Positions 52,624-62,286 of a DNA stretch of 64,000 nucleotides are shown piece after piece. Both the position numbers and the translations under genes were made by a program. Origin of the DNA: Izemoplasma sp964435595 (lineage in GTDB: Bacteria > Bacillota_I > Bacilli_A > Izemoplasmatales > Izemoplasmataceae); NCBI GenBank assembly GCA_964435595.1, contig CAYSZV010000001.1, forward strand, positions 62,001-126,000, written 5' to 3'. Position 1 is the stretch's first letter; each line of letters begins with the position of its first letter. The notes beneath the pieces are model-generated. The model saw only the letters and a program-made list of their open reading frames with translations. It was not told the DNA's origin and did no database searches.

Positions 52624-53258
52624 TATCTAATACTTTCATAATTGTGAATTGATTTTTTAACAGTTATAAACATTAACAGGGCAGATAGTACAAGAGCAAT
52701 TGCTACAATAATCCATTGTGTTGATATATCACCTTCAAAGATGTTTCTCATAAACTCATATTTAAACACTCCAAATTCCAGTATGAAGCTATATATCAAT
52801 GTAACTACAACACCTAATATAACTGGTTTTCCAAAGAAATATGCAGTTTTAAAATACTGAGGAAAAAACAAAATATTGAAGATTGCATACAACAGGATCA
52901 TCATACCAAAGAATGCAACATTGATGTCAAAGAACCAATTCGCTTGTCCATACAAACGATTGTGAATCATTCCAAATATCAATGCAGTTACGATGTGAAT
53001 TCCTTGTATAATTAAGATGGCAGAAATTTTTGCTTGAACGATACTTTTTTTCGTTACTGGCAGCATTGCATTGAAACTATTATCTTGTCTCGCAGTATAT
53101 CCTGCACAAATTTGTGAAATAGAAATCCAAAAGAAATACATAAATACAAAACTATAAATCCATCCCGGTATAAACATCAAACAAGCAAGTAAAATCGGTA
53201 ACAAAAAGAAAAACCAATGAACTGATAATCTCAGTTCTTTATATAGTAAGTTACTCAT
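52623..53258 (-). CDS. ABC-2 type membrane permease subunit
   Basis: 211 residues with about six membrane helices and no nucleotide-binding motifs; it resembles ABC-2 permeases of YtrC/BcrB style (e.g. SFNAMLPVTKKSIVQAKI, the family's typical LPVKR-like cytoplasmic loop). Between ATPase and GntR gene, 1-nt overlaps on both sides. Substrate unknown, export direction likely. Confidence 0.8.
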   Translation of the reverse strand: MSNLLYKELRLSVHWFFFLLPILLACLMFIPGWIYSFVFMYFFWISISQICAGYTARQDNSFNAMLPVTKKSIVQAKISAILIIQGIHIVTALIFGMIHNRLYGQANWFFDINVAFFGMMILLYAIFNILFFPQYFKTAYFFGKPVILGVVVTLIYSFILEFGVFKYEFMRNIFEGDISTQWIIVAIALVLSALLMFITVKKSIHNYESIR

Positions 53259-54100
53259 TATAACACCTCTTTCCCTGCATAATAGATCATAATTTCATCT
53301 AACGATGGTTGTCCATAATTAACTTCATCATTTTGAATATCATCTGTCTTAATCAATCCGTTAAATCCAAATGCGTTTTCTTTATATTTAATCATATGAT
53401 CCTTTACAAGATTCAATTGTTCTTTCGTACCGTTGACAATACGATATTTGTCTAACAAATCATCTTTCGAACAACTTTCAATCATTTTTCCTTCTTTTAT
53501 AAAGGTGATATAATCTGCGCATTTTTCGAGATCACTTGTTATGTGTGTGGAAAAGAGAATACTAACATTACCGTCTTCTACGATTGATTGAAATACTTCC
53601 AATAAGTTATCTCTTGCAACAGGATCAAGTCCACTTGTAGGCTCATCAAGAACCAATAATTCAGCATGATGCGACAGTGCCAAAGCAATAGAATATTTCA
53701 TTTTCATCCCTTTGGATAGTTCGTCCATCTTTTTAGTCACATCTAAATCAAATAACTTGGTATATTTCATATATGATTCTTCATCCCACTGTGGATAGAA
53801 TCTTTTATATACTTTCGTTATATCTTTCAGTTTACTCTTTGGATAAAACGAGTCACCCGATACAAACCCAATTTCCTTTTTCACTTCAATTTCATTTTGA
53901 TCTATGTCTTTGCCAAGAACATAAACACTCCCTGAATCTTTCTTTATTACATTTAATAACGACTTTATTGTTGTCGTTTTCCCTGCACCATTCTCACCAA
54001 TAAATCCCATAATATAGCCTTTTGGTATACTGAATGAAACATCATTTAATAAGAACTTCTCATATTTTTTTGTTAAATTTTTAACAACTAAACTGTCCAT
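53258..54100 (-). CDS. ABC transporter ATPase (YtrB type)
   Basis: 280 residues from the ATG at 54100 (AAGGAGTGAG upstream). Walker A GENGAGKTT, Q-loop region, signature LSKGMKMKYSIALAL and Walker B LLVLDEPTSGLDP; LSKGMK instead of LSGGQ is normal for YtrB/CcmA-type ATPases. C-terminal domain of about 60 residues after the H-loop (FSTHIT). First gene of the ABC/GntR operon. Confidence 0.92.
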   Translation of the reverse strand: MDSLVVKNLTKKYEKFLLNDVSFSIPKGYIMGFIGENGAGKTTTIKSLLNVIKKDSGSVYVLGKDIDQNEIEVKKEIGFVSGDSFYPKSKLKDITKVYKRFYPQWDEESYMKYTKLFDLDVTKKMDELSKGMKMKYSIALALSHHAELLVLDEPTSGLDPVARDNLLEVFQSIVEDGNVSILFSTHITSDLEKCADYITFIKEGKMIESCSKDDLLDKYRIVNGTKEQLNLVKDHMIKYKENAFGFNGLIKTDDIQNDEVNYGQPSLDEIMIYYAGKEVL

Positions 54101-54123
54101 TTTTCTCACTCCTTATGTGTGTC

Positions 54124-54166
54124 TACTGCACATACACAGTATATACAGCGGAATTATATTTGTCAA
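54124..54166 (-). promoter_or_regulatory. Promoter and GntR operator of the ABC operon
   Basis: Minus strand TTGACA (54166-54161), 17-nt spacer, TATACT (54143-54138), a near-consensus SigA promoter. The inverted repeat TACTG-N8-CAGTA (54124-54141) overlaps the -10, a classic repressor position for the YtrA-like protein at the end of the operon. Confidence 0.75.
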
Positions 54167-54183
54167 CACTTTTAATCAAACTA

Positions 54184-54214
54184 TTTAAAAAGAACTTTCA
54201 ATTGAAAGTTCTTT
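54184..54214 (-). terminator. Rho-independent terminator of the DUF2207 gene
   Basis: Perfect palindrome AAGAACTTTCAATTGAAAGTTCTT with A/T flanks, just after the DUF2207 stop. Confidence 0.85.
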
Positions 54215-54220
54215 ATATTA

Positions 54221-56206
54221 TTATCGGCTTCTACCTCCGCCTCCACGGAATCCTCCACCTGAAGATCGGAAACCTCCACTGCTTCTAAATCCACCTGAAG
54301 AACGGAATCCTCCACTACTTCTGAATCCGCTTCTACTTGAGAAAATACCATAGTTTGATCTCGTATTAGGCAAACGTCTACGATAAGTACGATACCAAGG
54401 TCTATACCAGTAATGTCTATGGTGGCTATAATATCCTTGATTTGTATTATAGATAGTTGATTGTGTATTAGGTGTGTGGGTAATTTTTGGATTTGATGCA
54501 TCTATAGATAATTGATCCATCACTTTTTCTGCTTTTCCAAACAATGTCGCAAAGACCAATAATACATCAAGATAATTCACATCTTCCATATCAGCGTGAT
54601 CATAACTTTTTGTAGATAACACGTATTTCTTATATTTATTCCACTGTATAAACTTTTCATATCCAGATTTAGAATATTTAAATTGCATGCTAAGGAATAC
54701 AATATAAGCTAATATTGACACTATTGTTAAGCTGATGTGTGGCCAAATAGTAACTCCAAACTGGAGATGCATTCCGTTGAAGACCAACATATAGATAATT
54801 GGTAAAACCAATAATGTAAGACTTCTTCTTTTGTTTCTATCCAAATTAGAATCTTCGAATTTTTCTTTTTCATCAATACGCTCAACAAGAGTCACAAACT
54901 TTCTATAACTATGATAAAAATCAGATTTATCAGTAACACCACGCGCTCTCGCTTCGAGTGTCCAAGATGAAACCTCAGTTATATTTAACTTTTCACCAAA
55001 CAACCATCTCATCAATGCTTCTTCATGCGCCATTAAGCCTGACACATTTGACTGCTTAATAATTCTAAATACGACCTCTTCATCGTTCTTGTTTTTGTCA
55101 ATAATTTCAACAAACCCTCTACGAGATAAATCTAATAATGTCGCAGTAATCACTTCTTTTCGAAACTTACCTTTATATAACAATTGATTCACACCTGCTG
55201 GTGATAGGTTTGTTGGTGGGTAAGAAACTGGATTCTTATCAAATTTTCCAGTATTAGAAAACACAAACAATTTAACATTATATGCTAGAAGGGCAAACAG
55301 TAATAAAAGTACTGCTACTCCAATATCAAAGTAGTCATGGACTAGTACATAAAATTCTTTCCCTTCCATCAAGGTATCTTCATAGTCAAGAAAAACTTCT
55401 TTATCAAGACCAATCCCCTCAACTAACAAGGTAGTATCTACCACGCTATCGGGCATGAGTAATCTGTAAGAAACCACTTGATCCAAAGTAGCATTAGCAA
55501 ACTCAATGCTCATCGATGTATTCGATTCAATATTTACTACACTGGAATCCATATGTCCAAACAAATCGAATTCATCTACCTCGGCTGAATTTTCAGGTAA
55601 AGTAATATGTATCGTACCGTGTTCAATCTTATTTTCAGCATATCCTACTAACGATTGCGATAATTCTATATATTCAGACTGATGAATCATTAGATTTTCA
55701 AGTGTATATTGATATTTAAAAGTGACATCACCTTCCAAAACATACGGCCCACTTAAACGGGTAAAGATAGATTCACAATATGGTCTTACTGGATAGCACT
55801 CTATCAAATCTCCTCGTTCATCATAATCCCTATCAAAACTATATCCGATATCTGTATATGCTGTCACATTTGCACTTGATTGATAAATCTGAACAAATGT
55901 GTCTTCTTCAACAAAAGAAGGAATATTCAGAGTATGAGTCATAGAAGCAGGATAGTTATCCAAATCTCTAACATAATCTATATCTCTAAATCGAACAGAA
56001 TAGCCTTTCGGATAATTCATTTCCCATATTTCTGATACAGTTACTGTACCATCCTCGTTTACAACGATATTCGCAGTATATTCATCAATTGTAATATCTT
56101 TATACGTAGTAGAAAACATATTTATTAAGAACACAAAAATAGCAATGGAAATAAGTACTCCAAAGATAATATATATCCCTAAGTTTCTTTTAATTACGTC
56201 AATCAT
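54221..56206 (-). CDS. DUF2207 membrane protein with Gly/Ser/Arg repeat tail
   Basis: 661 residues from the ATG at 56206, preceded by GAAGGAGAG (the frame from 56230 lacks one). N-terminal helix (about 9-30), an extracytoplasmic DUF2207 beta domain (about 35-280), helices near 290-310 and 480-530, a cytosolic stretch, and at the C-terminus Tyr/Arg/His-rich sequence followed by four FRSSGG repeats and a Gly-rich end. This is the YciQ-like family layout, function unknown. The repeat DNA is a tandem array (about 54225-54330). Confidence 0.85.
   Translation of the reverse strand: MIDVIKRNLGIYIIFGVLISIAIFVFLINMFSTTYKDITIDEYTANIVVNEDGTVTVSEIWEMNYPKGYSVRFRDIDYVRDLDNYPASMTHTLNIPSFVEEDTFVQIYQSSANVTAYTDIGYSFDRDYDERGDLIECYPVRPYCESIFTRLSGPYVLEGDVTFKYQYTLENLMIHQSEYIELSQSLVGYAENKIEHGTIHITLPENSAEVDEFDLFGHMDSSVVNIESNTSMSIEFANATLDQVVSYRLLMPDSVVDTTLLVEGIGLDKEVFLDYEDTLMEGKEFYVLVHDYFDIGVAVLLLLFALLAYNVKLFVFSNTGKFDKNPVSYPPTNLSPAGVNQLLYKGKFRKEVITATLLDLSRRGFVEIIDKNKNDEEVVFRIIKQSNVSGLMAHEEALMRWLFGEKLNITEVSSWTLEARARGVTDKSDFYHSYRKFVTLVERIDEKEKFEDSNLDRNKRRSLTLLVLPIIYMLVFNGMHLQFGVTIWPHISLTIVSILAYIVFLSMQFKYSKSGYEKFIQWNKYKKYVLSTKSYDHADMEDVNYLDVLLVFATLFGKAEKVMDQLSIDASNPKITHTPNTQSTIYNTNQGYYSHHRHYWYRPWYRTYRRRLPNTRSNYGIFSSRSGFRSSGGFRSSGGFRSSGGFRSSGGGFRGGGGRSR
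54225..54330 (-). repeat. Tandem codon repeat encoding FRSSGG units
   Basis: About 18-bp units (GGATTCCGTTCTTCAGGT type on the coding strand) repeated four times with small changes. It encodes the Gly/Ser/Arg tail of the DUF2207 protein. Confidence 0.8.
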
Positions 56207-56304
56207 CTTACACTCTCCTTCACTTCGCATAATATAAGACTTACACGTTTAGTATTATACCATAGCCATCAATAAAAAACATCGACAAATTTGTCCAATT
56301 CTAA

Positions 56305-56344
56305 TGAAAAAAGCACCTTTCAATATGATTGAGAGGTGCTTTTG
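56305..56344 (-). terminator. Rho-independent terminator of the FtsX operon
   Basis: AAAAGCACCT/AGGTGCTTTT stem with a 15-nt loop that itself can pair (TCAAT/ATTGA), T tract on the minus strand. Confidence 0.8.
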
Positions 56345-58726
56345 TTATACTTGATAAAGTTTCATTGCTTCTTGTAAGGAAACCTTTCGTAATCTTTTAT
56401 TTGCTGCAAAAGCTCCGATATAGAATATTACCAAATATATAGCGATACTTGCAAGTGCATGCCACCATTCAAATTGGAATGGGAACAATATGTTATACAT
56501 TTGAACAAATACAAGTTCCATTAAAATAAATGATAGAATTGCAATCGGAATTGTAATAATGAAGATTCCAATTCCATAAATACTATATCCACCTAATATC
56601 ATTCGATTAACTTCGCGTTCATTATATCCGATTACTTTAAACAGAGAAATATTGTAGAAGTTATCTTCAATCGTCATCACTGTCAGAATATATATAATGA
56701 TTCCTCCAATTACGATAGAAACAATTGTCATAATCCATACAAAGGCATTCATAAACCCTTGCATATTATCAACTTGATCTATCACATCTTGAATTACAAT
56801 CACTAACATATAATCTTCTTGTTCTAACAACGTTTCTGAATATACAACATTATAATAATCTTCTGTGTCAGTTAACAACAATGACAAGTCTTCAATACTC
56901 ATATATGCTTTGTTTCCTGAATATTCATAGGTAACATCAACAATCTTATACTCTTCAGACTTTTCTCCAATTTCGAGAGTAACCATATCGCCTACTCGAA
57001 CATTCTGTAATTTACTTAAAGATTCAGTAATAATGATTCCCGTTTCCAATTTGTCAGTAATCTCATTTTTTTTCTTATTCAGCAATGGATGTAACTCGGT
57101 ATCAGGAGACAGTCCAACCAACACAACATCTTCATCATCCATCAACGCACTTGGTAACTCAATAACTTTTTCTTGAGTGCCAATTACGTCACATGGAGCT
57201 TGAAATTCACAATATCCAATATACTCATGACTCGTATTCTCATAATAATCATAAACCATACGATCAAAAATACCATTCATTGAAAAACTAAACAAAATCA
57301 AATAAGCTGCAAAGAACATCCCAATTAGAAAAACTGTAAATTTAACAATATTCCTATACAACAATAAATGTTTCAGTTTGGACGTAATTTTCATATGTTT
57401 CAAATACTTACCGACATGTTTTGTAACAAAATTGTTACTACTAGTAACTTCTGGATTCAATAATGTTACAGGCTTCTGATTTAACAATCTTCTAACGATA
57501 ATGAAACTCAATCCAATCACAAAGAACAAAGGAACGACAACTGCTACTATCAAAGTCAAAGATGTTTGTTCTATCGGGTTACTAGGAAGCAGATAAAAAG
57601 ACATAAACATTTCTTTAAATGGCACGGCAGCTAATAGTCCTAAATAATACCCTAAGAAAATCGTTGGTAATGCTAATACAAAGATAAACACAATATACGG
57701 AAACGTAATTTGTGTATTGGTATACCCCATCGACTTCAAAATACCAATTGGACCACGTTGAGCATGCAATACCCTAGACACCATAATTCCAACAATCATC
57801 AATGCAATAGAAGCAATCAATAGGCTTAACATTATACTATATGCTCTACCGCCTTCTAAATCAGCATATATACCACCACTACGTACGTTATTTTCGGTTA
57901 ACACTATTTTAGTCACAAAACTAAGATCATCATGGTTCTTATAATCATCCATAATATCTGTTTCAAACTTCTCATTTGTCATATCATTTTCAAATACACC
58001 AGCAATTTCAAATGAAACGGCTTCATCTAAGTTTTCAAATTCTTGATTTGATACCATTCCCACAGTTTGTGTTTTATTGTCCAAAATAAAGTCTGCACCA
58101 AACATTGGTAGATTATAATCTGGAAATAACACAAACCCACTGATTGTATATTCTTTGCCTGCTACTACTAACACATCTCCTACAGCAAAACCATTCATTT
58201 TCGCAAACGTCTCAGCCACTGCAATTTCATCCACAGTATTTGGGGCAACACCTTCTACAAAGTAACTAGTGTTAATTCTTTCCATATCCTTAAGAAACTT
58301 TATTCTATATGATTGTCCATCGCTTGAGTAATAGACATCTTTCGACTCTCTTATTTCCAAGTCAAGATTTTCATACCTGTCTTCCAAAACTTCAATTCTT
58401 CGGTGTAACATTGAATCATAACAATCTGAATCTATGTTTTTTAATTCACTTAAAGTAAAAGGTAAAGCATCAGATGAAAAGGATGAAACGATAGGACAAT
58501 CACTTAAAATAAGCGCTGCATCTTCTTCTAAAATAATATCTAGCATTCCAATCGAAAAATCTTCTTGATTTGCTTCATCAAAATACGTTTCAGTCGGCTC
58601 CATCACACCAGCAATGGCATATTCCATTGCTGTATAAAGAAAACTACTTAATACGATAATTAAACCCAATAAAATCAATTGAACATATTGTTTTTGCAGT
58701 GTTTTAAATACATTCTTATATAACAT
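56345..58726 (-). CDS. Large FtsX-like ABC permease, duplicated type
   Basis: 793 residues from the ATG at 58726 (GGGGATAAT upstream). One N-terminal helix, a large extracytoplasmic domain (about 45-290), three helices with the FtsX pattern RGPIGILKSMGYTNTQITFPY, a further helix, a second extracytoplasmic domain (about 480-660) and three C-terminal helices with FKVIGYNEREVNRMI. Two FtsX modules in one chain, as in BceB/YknZ-like antimicrobial-peptide or lipid transporters. Partner of the ATPase at 58729. Confidence 0.9.
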   Translation of the reverse strand: MLYKNVFKTLQKQYVQLILLGLIIVLSSFLYTAMEYAIAGVMEPTETYFDEANQEDFSIGMLDIILEEDAALILSDCPIVSSFSSDALPFTLSELKNIDSDCYDSMLHRRIEVLEDRYENLDLEIRESKDVYYSSDGQSYRIKFLKDMERINTSYFVEGVAPNTVDEIAVAETFAKMNGFAVGDVLVVAGKEYTISGFVLFPDYNLPMFGADFILDNKTQTVGMVSNQEFENLDEAVSFEIAGVFENDMTNEKFETDIMDDYKNHDDLSFVTKIVLTENNVRSGGIYADLEGGRAYSIMLSLLIASIALMIVGIMVSRVLHAQRGPIGILKSMGYTNTQITFPYIVFIFVLALPTIFLGYYLGLLAAVPFKEMFMSFYLLPSNPIEQTSLTLIVAVVVPLFFVIGLSFIIVRRLLNQKPVTLLNPEVTSSNNFVTKHVGKYLKHMKITSKLKHLLLYRNIVKFTVFLIGMFFAAYLILFSFSMNGIFDRMVYDYYENTSHEYIGYCEFQAPCDVIGTQEKVIELPSALMDDEDVVLVGLSPDTELHPLLNKKKNEITDKLETGIIITESLSKLQNVRVGDMVTLEIGEKSEEYKIVDVTYEYSGNKAYMSIEDLSLLLTDTEDYYNVVYSETLLEQEDYMLVIVIQDVIDQVDNMQGFMNAFVWIMTIVSIVIGGIIIYILTVMTIEDNFYNISLFKVIGYNEREVNRMILGGYSIYGIGIFIITIPIAILSFILMELVFVQMYNILFPFQFEWWHALASIAIYLVIFYIGAFAANKRLRKVSLQEAMKLYQV

Positions 58727-58728
58727 GA

Positions 58729-59430
58729 TTATCCCCAAACAATCTTACTTGCTGGCTGTTTATCTTTATTAATGATTACTTCAACTACTTCACCACTATT
58801 TAGTTTTACAATACGATCTGCCATAACTCCAATGCTAGGATTATGTGTAATCAGAACAACTGTTGTATTGAATGTTTCATTGAGTTTCTGAATGACACCC
58901 AACACTTCTTTTGCATTGTCTTCATCTAGTGCTCCAGTTGGTTCATCACAAAACATAATTTTAGGTTTTTTCACAACTGCTCTAGCAATACTAACACGTT
59001 GTTGTTCTCCACCACTTAACTGAAATGGATATTTGCCCATATTAGGAGTCAATCCAACTTGTTCAATGATTTCTTCAACTGTAAACGGATTACTGCTAAC
59101 AGCATGTCCTACTTCAACATTCTCTTTGACACTTAACGTTTGAAGTAGATTATATTGTTGGAAAATAAACCCTAAATTATCTCTTCTAAACTTAGTTAGT
59201 TGCTTACTATTCATATCACTAATCACTTCGCCATCAATTGTGATTGTTCCACTTGTAGGGTTATCTAGTCCACTACATACATTTAGCAATGTGCTTTTCC
59301 CACTTCCTGATGGTCCTAACAATACAACAACTTCCCCTTCAATTATCTCCAAATCTACTTCTTTTAATGCTACTGTATCAACTTCACCTGTTGAATATAC
59401 TTTTGTTACTTTCTCTAATTTTATACTCAT
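58729..59430 (-). CDS. ABC transporter ATPase (MacB/SalX type)
   Basis: 233 residues. Walker A GPSGSGKST, signature LSGGEQQRVSIARAV, Walker B MFCDEPTGALDE. Couples to the large FtsX permease downstream; the operon begins with the TetR gene. Starts within the end of the TetR gene. Typical of antibiotic/lipid export or sensing modules. Confidence 0.92.
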   Translation of the reverse strand: MSIKLEKVTKVYSTGEVDTVALKEVDLEIIEGEVVVLLGPSGSGKSTLLNVCSGLDNPTSGTITIDGEVISDMNSKQLTKFRRDNLGFIFQQYNLLQTLSVKENVEVGHAVSSNPFTVEEIIEQVGLTPNMGKYPFQLSGGEQQRVSIARAVVKKPKIMFCDEPTGALDEDNAKEVLGVIQKLNETFNTTVVLITHNPSIGVMADRIVKLNSGEVVEVIINKDKQPASKIVWG

Positions 59431-60050
59431 AATGATTCTCCTTTAACATATCCTTTTACTAAGACATCTATTTTTTTCTTAATATTTTCAAACAACTGTT
59501 CTTTCGATATATCTAAGTCGTACATATACAACATACCTTCATATCCAATAATACTAAAGATGATTTCACTAAATACATTGGTATCAACTTCAGAAATAAT
59601 ATTATGATCAATTAACCGTTGTATATACTCTCCTATACCATCGATAAATTTAAAATCATATTCCATCAATTTCCTAAATCTCTCCGGTTTCTTTTTCGCC
59701 ATTTTTACAGAAGCAATAACCAGTTCGCTCATAATACCTCGCGGTAATTTTAGCACCATTTTCAACGACTTTTGAAAATGTTCAATAAGTATTTCACTCA
59801 CATTTTCTGTAAGCAGCAACCCATCTGATTGATATAGACCAAGTTCTGCATATTCATCCCCGAAAGATTCAAAAAAGATTTCTGTCTTAGAATCAAAATA
59901 ATTAAACAGAGTCCCTTCGGCGATACCCACTTCTTTGGCAATCATTTTTGTACTTACATTATTAAATCCAAGATCGCCAATCAACCTTCTTGATACATCT
60001 TTGATTTTTTGTTTAACCTCTTCTTGTTTTTCTTTGCTAATCCGAGCCAT
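59427..60050 (-). CDS. TetR-family regulator
   Basis: 207 residues. N-terminal helix-turn-helix (about 10-60; NVSTKMIAKEVGIAEGTLFNYFDSKTEIF) is the canonical TetR pattern; the C-terminal ligand domain is divergent. First gene of the operon with the ATPase and FtsX permease, and preceded by two overlapping palindromic operators, so autorepression is likely. Ligand unknown. Confidence 0.92.
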   Translation of the reverse strand: MARISKEKQEEVKQKIKDVSRRLIGDLGFNNVSTKMIAKEVGIAEGTLFNYFDSKTEIFFESFGDEYAELGLYQSDGLLLTENVSEILIEHFQKSLKMVLKLPRGIMSELVIASVKMAKKKPERFRKLMEYDFKFIDGIGEYIQRLIDHNIISEVDTNVFSEIIFSIIGYEGMLYMYDLDISKEQLFENIKKKIDVLVKGYVKGESL

Positions 60051-60066
60051 AAAATACCTCCCATTA

Positions 60067-60098
60067 ATATGAGTACGCTCATATAAGTATACTCATAT
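60067..60098. promoter_or_regulatory. Two overlapping TetR-type operators
   Basis: ATATGAG-TACG-CTCATAT (60067-60084) is a perfect palindrome. A second copy, ATATGAGTATACTTATAT on the minus strand (60081-60098), differs at few positions and shares four bases with the first. They lie 17-48 bp before the TetR start. Confidence 0.75.
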
Positions 60099-60201
60099 TA
60101 TAGGATGGATTATTTTCAATGTCAATCTTTTAGTCGGATTACTGGTAATTCATTCTTGATTTTGATATAGTATCATTGTGAAGAAAAAGGATGGATATCA
60201 G

Positions 60202-61227
60202 ATGAAAGACATACACCACTATACATTAGAAACATTAGAGCAGCGTTTTATCGCAAAAGGATTTAAAAAATTCAATGCAAAACAAGTTTTTGATTGGATT
60301 TATAAGAAAAAAATTGAATCCTTTGACGAAATGACTAACCTATCAAAAAACCTAAGAGAATATTTAAATGAGTACTACACTGTAGGCTCTTTATCTGTTC
60401 ATACCAGACAACTTTCTTCTGACGGAACAGAAAAGTTCCTTTTTCAACTTCCAGATGGTAATTTAATTGAAACGGTATTAATGCGCCATAATTACGGAAA
60501 CAGTGTATGCGTAACCACACAACTAGGATGCAATATCGGATGTAGTTTTTGTGCGAGTGGGTTACTTAAAAAAACAAGAGACTTAGAAATCGAGGAAATC
60601 GTACTTCAAATCACAGAAATAGAAAAACTCACCAAAGAACGAGTAAGCCATATCGTTGTAATGGGAATCGGTGAGCCATTTGATAATTTCTTTAATACAA
60701 TGAAATTTATAGATATCGTAAACGATCCTGGAGGACTTGAAATTGGAGCAAGACATATTACTGTGTCGACTAGTGGTATTGTTCCAAAAATAAGAGAGTT
60801 CGCAGATAGAGATAAGCAAATCAACTTAGCTATCAGTCTTCATGCTTCTAACGATAAAATCAGAACAAAGATTATGAAAATCAATATTGCATATCCCATC
60901 CAAGAAGTGATTGATGCAGCAAAATACTATGTTTCCAAGACCAACCGTAGAATCACATTCGAATATATACTATTAGAAAATGTCAATGATGAAATCGAAC
61001 ACGCGAATGAACTTAGTGATTTGGTAAGAGGGATCAACTGTCATGTAAACCTCATTAGATATAATTCAGTCACAGAGTTTTATTATAGAGGATCAAAGGA
61101 ATCAAGAGCCACAGCATTTCATCAACAATTACTTAAACGTGGAATCAATACTACTTTGAGAAAAGAACAAGGCAGCGACATCGATGCTGCATGCGGACAA
61201 CTTAGAAGTAAAAATACAAAAAACTAG
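60202..61227 (+). CDS. rlmN: RlmN-type radical SAM rRNA/tRNA methyltransferase
   Basis: Makes 2-methyladenosine at 23S rRNA A2503 (and tRNA A37 in some). 341 residues from the ATG at 60202. Radical SAM cluster C110-x3-C114-x2-C117 (CNIGCSFC), N-terminal four-helix domain (FNAKQVFDWIYKK), and the methyl-carrier Cys in DAACGQL near the C-terminus. It could be the Cfr-like paralogue, but all motifs fit RlmN. The GTG at 60178 would give a longer start. Confidence 0.92.
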   Translation: MKDIHHYTLETLEQRFIAKGFKKFNAKQVFDWIYKKKIESFDEMTNLSKNLREYLNEYYTVGSLSVHTRQLSSDGTEKFLFQLPDGNLIETVLMRHNYGNSVCVTTQLGCNIGCSFCASGLLKKTRDLEIEEIVLQITEIEKLTKERVSHIVVMGIGEPFDNFFNTMKFIDIVNDPGGLEIGARHITVSTSGIVPKIREFADRDKQINLAISLHASNDKIRTKIMKINIAYPIQEVIDAAKYYVSKTNRRITFEYILLENVNDEIEHANELSDLVRGINCHVNLIRYNSVTEFYYRGSKESRATAFHQQLLKRGINTTLRKEQGSDIDAACGQLRSKNTKN

Positions 61228-61246
61228 GGGAAATCCTAGTTTTTTT
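61222..61246 (+). terminator. Rho-independent terminator of rlmN
   Basis: AAACTAGG-GGAAA-TCCTAGTTT stem followed by T7. A TATAAT for the next gene follows immediately at 61251-61256. Confidence 0.88.
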
Positions 61247-61275
61247 ATAGTATAATATTAGCCGAGGTGATACAT

Positions 61276-62286
61276 ATGAAAGTAGCAATTTATGGTGCAG
61301 GAGCAATGGGTAGCATACTAGGTGCATACATAACAAAATCAGGATATTCAATCGATTTAATCAATCGCAATAAAGAACATATTGAAGTTCTAAAAGAATC
61401 TGGTGTAACAGTTACTGGTAAAGCTAATTTCAATCAAAAAGTTTCAGCTTTACTTCCGGAAGAAATGACTGAACAATATGATATCATTTTATTAATGACA
61501 AAACAAAGATACAATAAGGAGATTATGGAATTCTTAATTCCATATATGAAAGAAACTGGTGTTGTTTGCACAATGCAAAATGGACTTCCTGAAATCAGTG
61601 TTGCGGATGTCATTGGAAAAGACAAAACAATTGGTTGTACCATGAGTTGGGGTGCTACATTTCACGGTAGAGGTGTCGTTGAATTAACGAGTGAGGAATC
61701 AAGAAATACACTTACTTTCAGTATAGGTAAATATGGTAATAATGACGATAGATTATTTGATTATATTGTTGAATTACTTAACACAATGGGTGAGGTTACT
61801 ATTGAAGAGAATTTCATTGGTGCTCGTTGGTCAAAACTATTGGTAAACGCTGCTTTTAGTGGACTCTCAGTTGTAACGGGTGCTACATTTGGTGAAATCT
61901 GTGATAATAAGGCATCTAGACTTCTCGCATTAGAGGCAATCAAAGAATGCATTGAAGTTGCACAAGCAGCCAATGTTAGAATTGAGCCTATTCAAGGTAA
62001 GGATGTTGTAAAATTAATGAATTATAAAGGCTGGTTAAGAAAAAAAATTAGTTTATTTATATTGCCAATTGCGATGAAAAAGCATAGAAATATACGTTCC
62101 AGCATGTTAAGAGATATTCAAAGAGGCAAAAAAACTGAAGTGTATGCAATTAATGGAGTTGTCTCAGAATCTGGGGATAATGTAAACATAAATACACCAA
62201 TAAATGATACGATTATTGAAATTGTTGAACGAATTGAAAATAAAGAATTCATGCCTAGTTGGGATAACCTGAGATATTTTCAATAA
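61276..62286 (+). CDS. Ketopantoate reductase-like protein (PanE/ApbA family)
   Basis: 336 residues from the ATG at 61276 behind GAGGTGAT. NADPH loop GAGAMGSILGAYI at the N-terminus, MQNGLPE-type loop and the C-terminal PanE dimerisation domain (about 180-320) with the conserved Lys in ARWSKLLVNAAFS and S/D in SSMLRDIQRGKKTE. Reduces a 2-keto acid; ketopantoate is the textbook substrate but many paralogues differ and no panB/panC is nearby. Convergent with the HD-GYP gene, overlapping its frame. Confidence 0.88.
   Translation: MKVAIYGAGAMGSILGAYITKSGYSIDLINRNKEHIEVLKESGVTVTGKANFNQKVSALLPEEMTEQYDIILLMTKQRYNKEIMEFLIPYMKETGVVCTMQNGLPEISVADVIGKDKTIGCTMSWGATFHGRGVVELTSEESRNTLTFSIGKYGNNDDRLFDYIVELLNTMGEVTIEENFIGARWSKLLVNAAFSGLSVVTGATFGEICDNKASRLLALEAIKECIEVAQAANVRIEPIQGKDVVKLMNYKGWLRKKISLFILPIAMKKHRNIRSSMLRDIQRGKKTEVYAINGVVSESGDNVNINTPINDTIIEIVERIENKEFMPSWDNLRYFQ

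Noticed and set aside
61434..61973. Antisense ORFs over the PanE-like gene and many similar ones
   Set aside because: No ribosome sites and no family sequence; they are shadows of the coding frame.
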